Shown here piece by piece: positions 6,499 through 8,276 of a stretch of 8,276 nucleotides of DNA (positions are counted from its first letter, which is position 1; the number at the start of each line of letters is the position of its first letter). Made by a program: the position numbers and the translations under genes. Under the pieces are notes generated by a model. It had not been told where the DNA came from, did not search any database, and saw only the letters and a list, made by a program, of their open reading frames with translations. The DNA is from Ignavibacteria bacterium UBA6688 (GTDB lineage Bacteria; Bacteroidota; Ignavibacteria; UBA10030): assembly GCA_002454845.1 (NCBI GenBank), contig DKJQ01000297.1, positions 1 to 8,276 of the forward strand, read 5' to 3'.

Positions 6499-8276
6499 AT
6501 CGAAACAGTATCAAAGAAAATTCTCGCGTTCCTTGCCCGGTACCCAAATCAATTATTTAAGAAAAGCGAGCTGGAACGCCGTTTAAGTCTGAAAACCGAC
6601 GAGGAACGGGAGGCCCTGAGGGCCGCCCTTCACACGTTGCAGGAGACGGATAAGATTAACCGCGTCAAGAACGGCCAGTTCGGACACCGCGCTGTGGCGC
6701 AACTCGTCGTCGGCAAACTCGCCATGACCAAGCAGGGGCTCGGGTTTGTCAGGGTGGACGGAACGGATGAGCAAGTCTTCATCCCACCCCGGTTCCGCGG
6801 GATGGCCGTGCATGGCGATACCGTGGAGGTCTCCCTCTTTGCCCAACCGACGAAACAGCGGGAAGAAGGCGACAAGCCCGAAGGGGAGATCATACGCGTC
6901 GTGGAGCGGGGACGGACGGAACTCGTGGGGACGCTGGAGAAAAGCAAGAACTTCTTCGTCGTGATTCCCGATGATCGCCGAATCGCCAGGGACGTCCTCG
7001 TAGCCCAGGACGCACTCCACAATGCGACGCCGGGGGACAAGGTTGTCATTCGCATCGAGACGTGGGGGATGGGACACCTGAGCCCCGAGGGTCGGATCGT
7101 CGAAGTGCTGGGAAGGGCCGGGGAGGTCTCGGCCGAAATCAGATCGGTGATCAGCGAGTTCAAACTTCCGCTCCAGTTCCCCGGTGAAGTGACAGAGGAG
7201 GCGGAGAATCTGCCGGACGTGATCCCGCAAGCAGAGATTGCGCGCAGGCTCGACTTCCGGCAAGAGATCTGCCTGACGATCGACCCCGAGGACGCAAAGG
7301 ATTTTGACGATGCCGTTTCACTCGAGCGGTTGCCCGACGGCAATCTCCTCCTTGGTGTGCACATCGCAGACGTTTCGTACTACGTGAAAGAAGGAACGGT
7401 CCTCGACCAGGAGGCACTCAAGCGCAGCACGAGCGTCTATTTTCCGAACATGGTCATCCCGATGCTGCCGGAACGGCTCTCGAACAGTATCTGCAGCCTC
7501 CGTCCCGACGAGGATCGGCTTGCCTATTCCATTTTCATGACGGTGACACCAAAAGGGATTGTGACGGAATACGATATCAGCGAGACCGTCATCCGCAGCA
7601 AACGCCGGTTCACGTATGAGGAAGTGGAGTACATCCTTTCTGGCGGCCAGGACGACTCCGTCCCGACCCCCATCCTAGAACGTGTGCACGCCATGCAGGA
7701 GCTGGCATCGACCCTGACGAAGAAGCGCATGAAGCAGGGGAGCATCGACTTCGATTCGGTAGAGGCCAAATTCCGGTTCGACGATGAAGGAGAGCCGACG
7801 GAAATTATTAAGAAGGTCCGGCTCAAGAGCCACCGGCTTGTGGAGGAGTTCATGCTGCTTGCCAACCAGATGGTGGCAAAGCACGGAGGACAGGCGAAGA
7901 AGGAGGAGCATAAGAGGCCGTTCCTGTACAGAATTCACGATTCCCCGGACCCGGACCGCGTCGCCGAGCTGGCAAGGTTTGTCTCGCAGTTCGGCTACAA
8001 GCTCAGCCTCGACGGCGGTGTAAGGTCGAAGCAGCTCCAGGAGCTCCTGGAGCAGGTCAAGGGGAGCGAAGTTGAAAACGTCATTAACGAAGTTGCGCTC
8101 CGCTCGATGGCGAAGGCGATTTACTCGGACCACAACATCGGACATTACGGACTGGCGTTCGATCATTACTCCCATTTCACCTCCCCTATCCGCCGGTACC
8201 CCGACCTCATCGTGCACCGGCTGCTGAAGGAGTACGCCATCGGCATCCCCCTGAAGAGGCGGGAGGAGATACAAGC
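6499..8276 (+). CDS. rnr: Ribonuclease R (RNase II/RNB family), 5' part, apparent ATC start
   Basis: This is the first 592 codons of a 3'-to-5' processive exoribonuclease that degrades structured RNA and takes part in mRNA, rRNA and tmRNA-linked quality control; the 3' end is outside the window. Order of domains: winged-helix RNase R N-terminus (about residues 4-60, KKILAFLARYPNQLFKKSEL), cold-shock domain 1 (about 72-125, GLGFVRVDG...VFIPP), cold-shock domain 2 (about 141-205), then the RNB catalytic domain. The metal-binding cluster IDPEDAKDFDDAV has the expected Asp residues at 262, 268, 270 and 271, and HFTSPIRRYPDLIVHRLL (559-576) is the conserved C-terminal RNB motif. The S1 domain and basic tail would follow beyond the edge. 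No ATG, GTG or TTG lies in frame between the TAA at 6484 and TTG 6637; the first ATG is at 6724, which would delete the winged helix. With AAGGAG at 6488 the likely start is ATC at 6499 (reading I/M-ETVSKK), one base from ATG. The family call is very sure; the start is not. Confidence 0.9.
   Translation, partial: METVSKKILAFLARYPNQLFKKSELERRLSLKTDEEREALRAALHTLQETDKINRVKNGQFGHRAVAQLVVGKLAMTKQGLGFVRVDGTDEQVFIPPRFRGMAVHGDTVEVSLFAQPTKQREEGDKPEGEIIRVVERGRTELVGTLEKSKNFFVVIPDDRRIARDVLVAQDALHNATPGDKVVIRIETWGMGHLSPEGRIVEVLGRAGEVSAEIRSVISEFKLPLQFPGEVTEEAENLPDVIPQAEIARRLDFRQEICLTIDPEDAKDFDDAVSLERLPDGNLLLGVHIADVSYYVKEGTVLDQEALKRSTSVYFPNMVIPMLPERLSNSICSLRPDEDRLAYSIFMTVTPKGIVTEYDISETVIRSKRRFTYEEVEYILSGGQDDSVPTPILERVHAMQELASTLTKKRMKQGSIDFDSVEAKFRFDDEGEPTEIIKKVRLKSHRLVEEFMLLANQMVAKHGGQAKKEEHKRPFLYRIHDSPDPDRVAELARFVSQFGYKLSLDGGVRSKQLQELLEQVKGSEVENVINEVALRSMAKAIYSDHNIGHYGLAFDHYSHFTSPIRRYPDLIVHRLLKEYAIGIPLKRREEIQ

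Noticed and set aside
6583..7364. Two long minus-strand open frames under rnr (226 and 244 codons)
   Set aside because: The + strand encodes conserved RNase R domains without interruption; the antisense translations show no motif.

Overview
The window looks like chromosome of a Gram-negative (diderm) bacterium with heptose-containing lipopolysaccharide. It carries ADP-heptose synthesis genes and a giant TamB/AsmA-like envelope protein. Coding sequence is GC-rich and the spacers between genes are clearly AT-richer. Separate heptose kinase and adenylyltransferase genes, the style of the TamB homologue, and CACAAAGG-type dispersed palindromes would suit a deep-branching Bacteroidota/Chlorobiota/Ignavibacteriota-like lineage. 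That placement is a low-confidence guess; no taxonomic marker is present.

Layout, all on the + strand. 1-660 is the 3' part of rfaE1 (hldA), the D-glycero-D-manno-heptose-7-phosphate kinase. 660-1142 is rfaE2 (hldC), the heptose-1-phosphate adenylyltransferase, overlapping rfaE1 by one base (TAATG). 1143-1487 is a spacer with a MITE-like palindrome that starts on the rfaE2 stop codon, then a run of hairpins including a predicted three-way junction and a terminator-like stem. 1488-6131 is a 1547-residue TamB-family protein. 6132-6498 is a second repeat-rich spacer: another copy of the palindrome, again starting on the stop codon of the preceding gene, followed by a diverged third copy. From about 6499 to the window end is the 5' part of rnr (RNase R), which has a strong ribosome binding site but apparently an ATC start codon.

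Functionally, rfaE1 and rfaE2 supply consecutive kinase and nucleotidyltransferase steps toward ADP-heptose for the LPS inner core. TamB acts between the inner and outer membranes. RNase R is a general 3'-to-5' exoribonuclease and may simply be a neighbour. I see no defence system, phage, integrase, CRISPR array, rRNA or tRNA gene. The points most worth checking are a G7 tract at the rfaE1/rfaE2 junction, where a -1 slip would give a fused HldE-like enzyme; the paired palindromes that both begin at CTAG and carry the stop codon; and the apparent ATC start of rnr.
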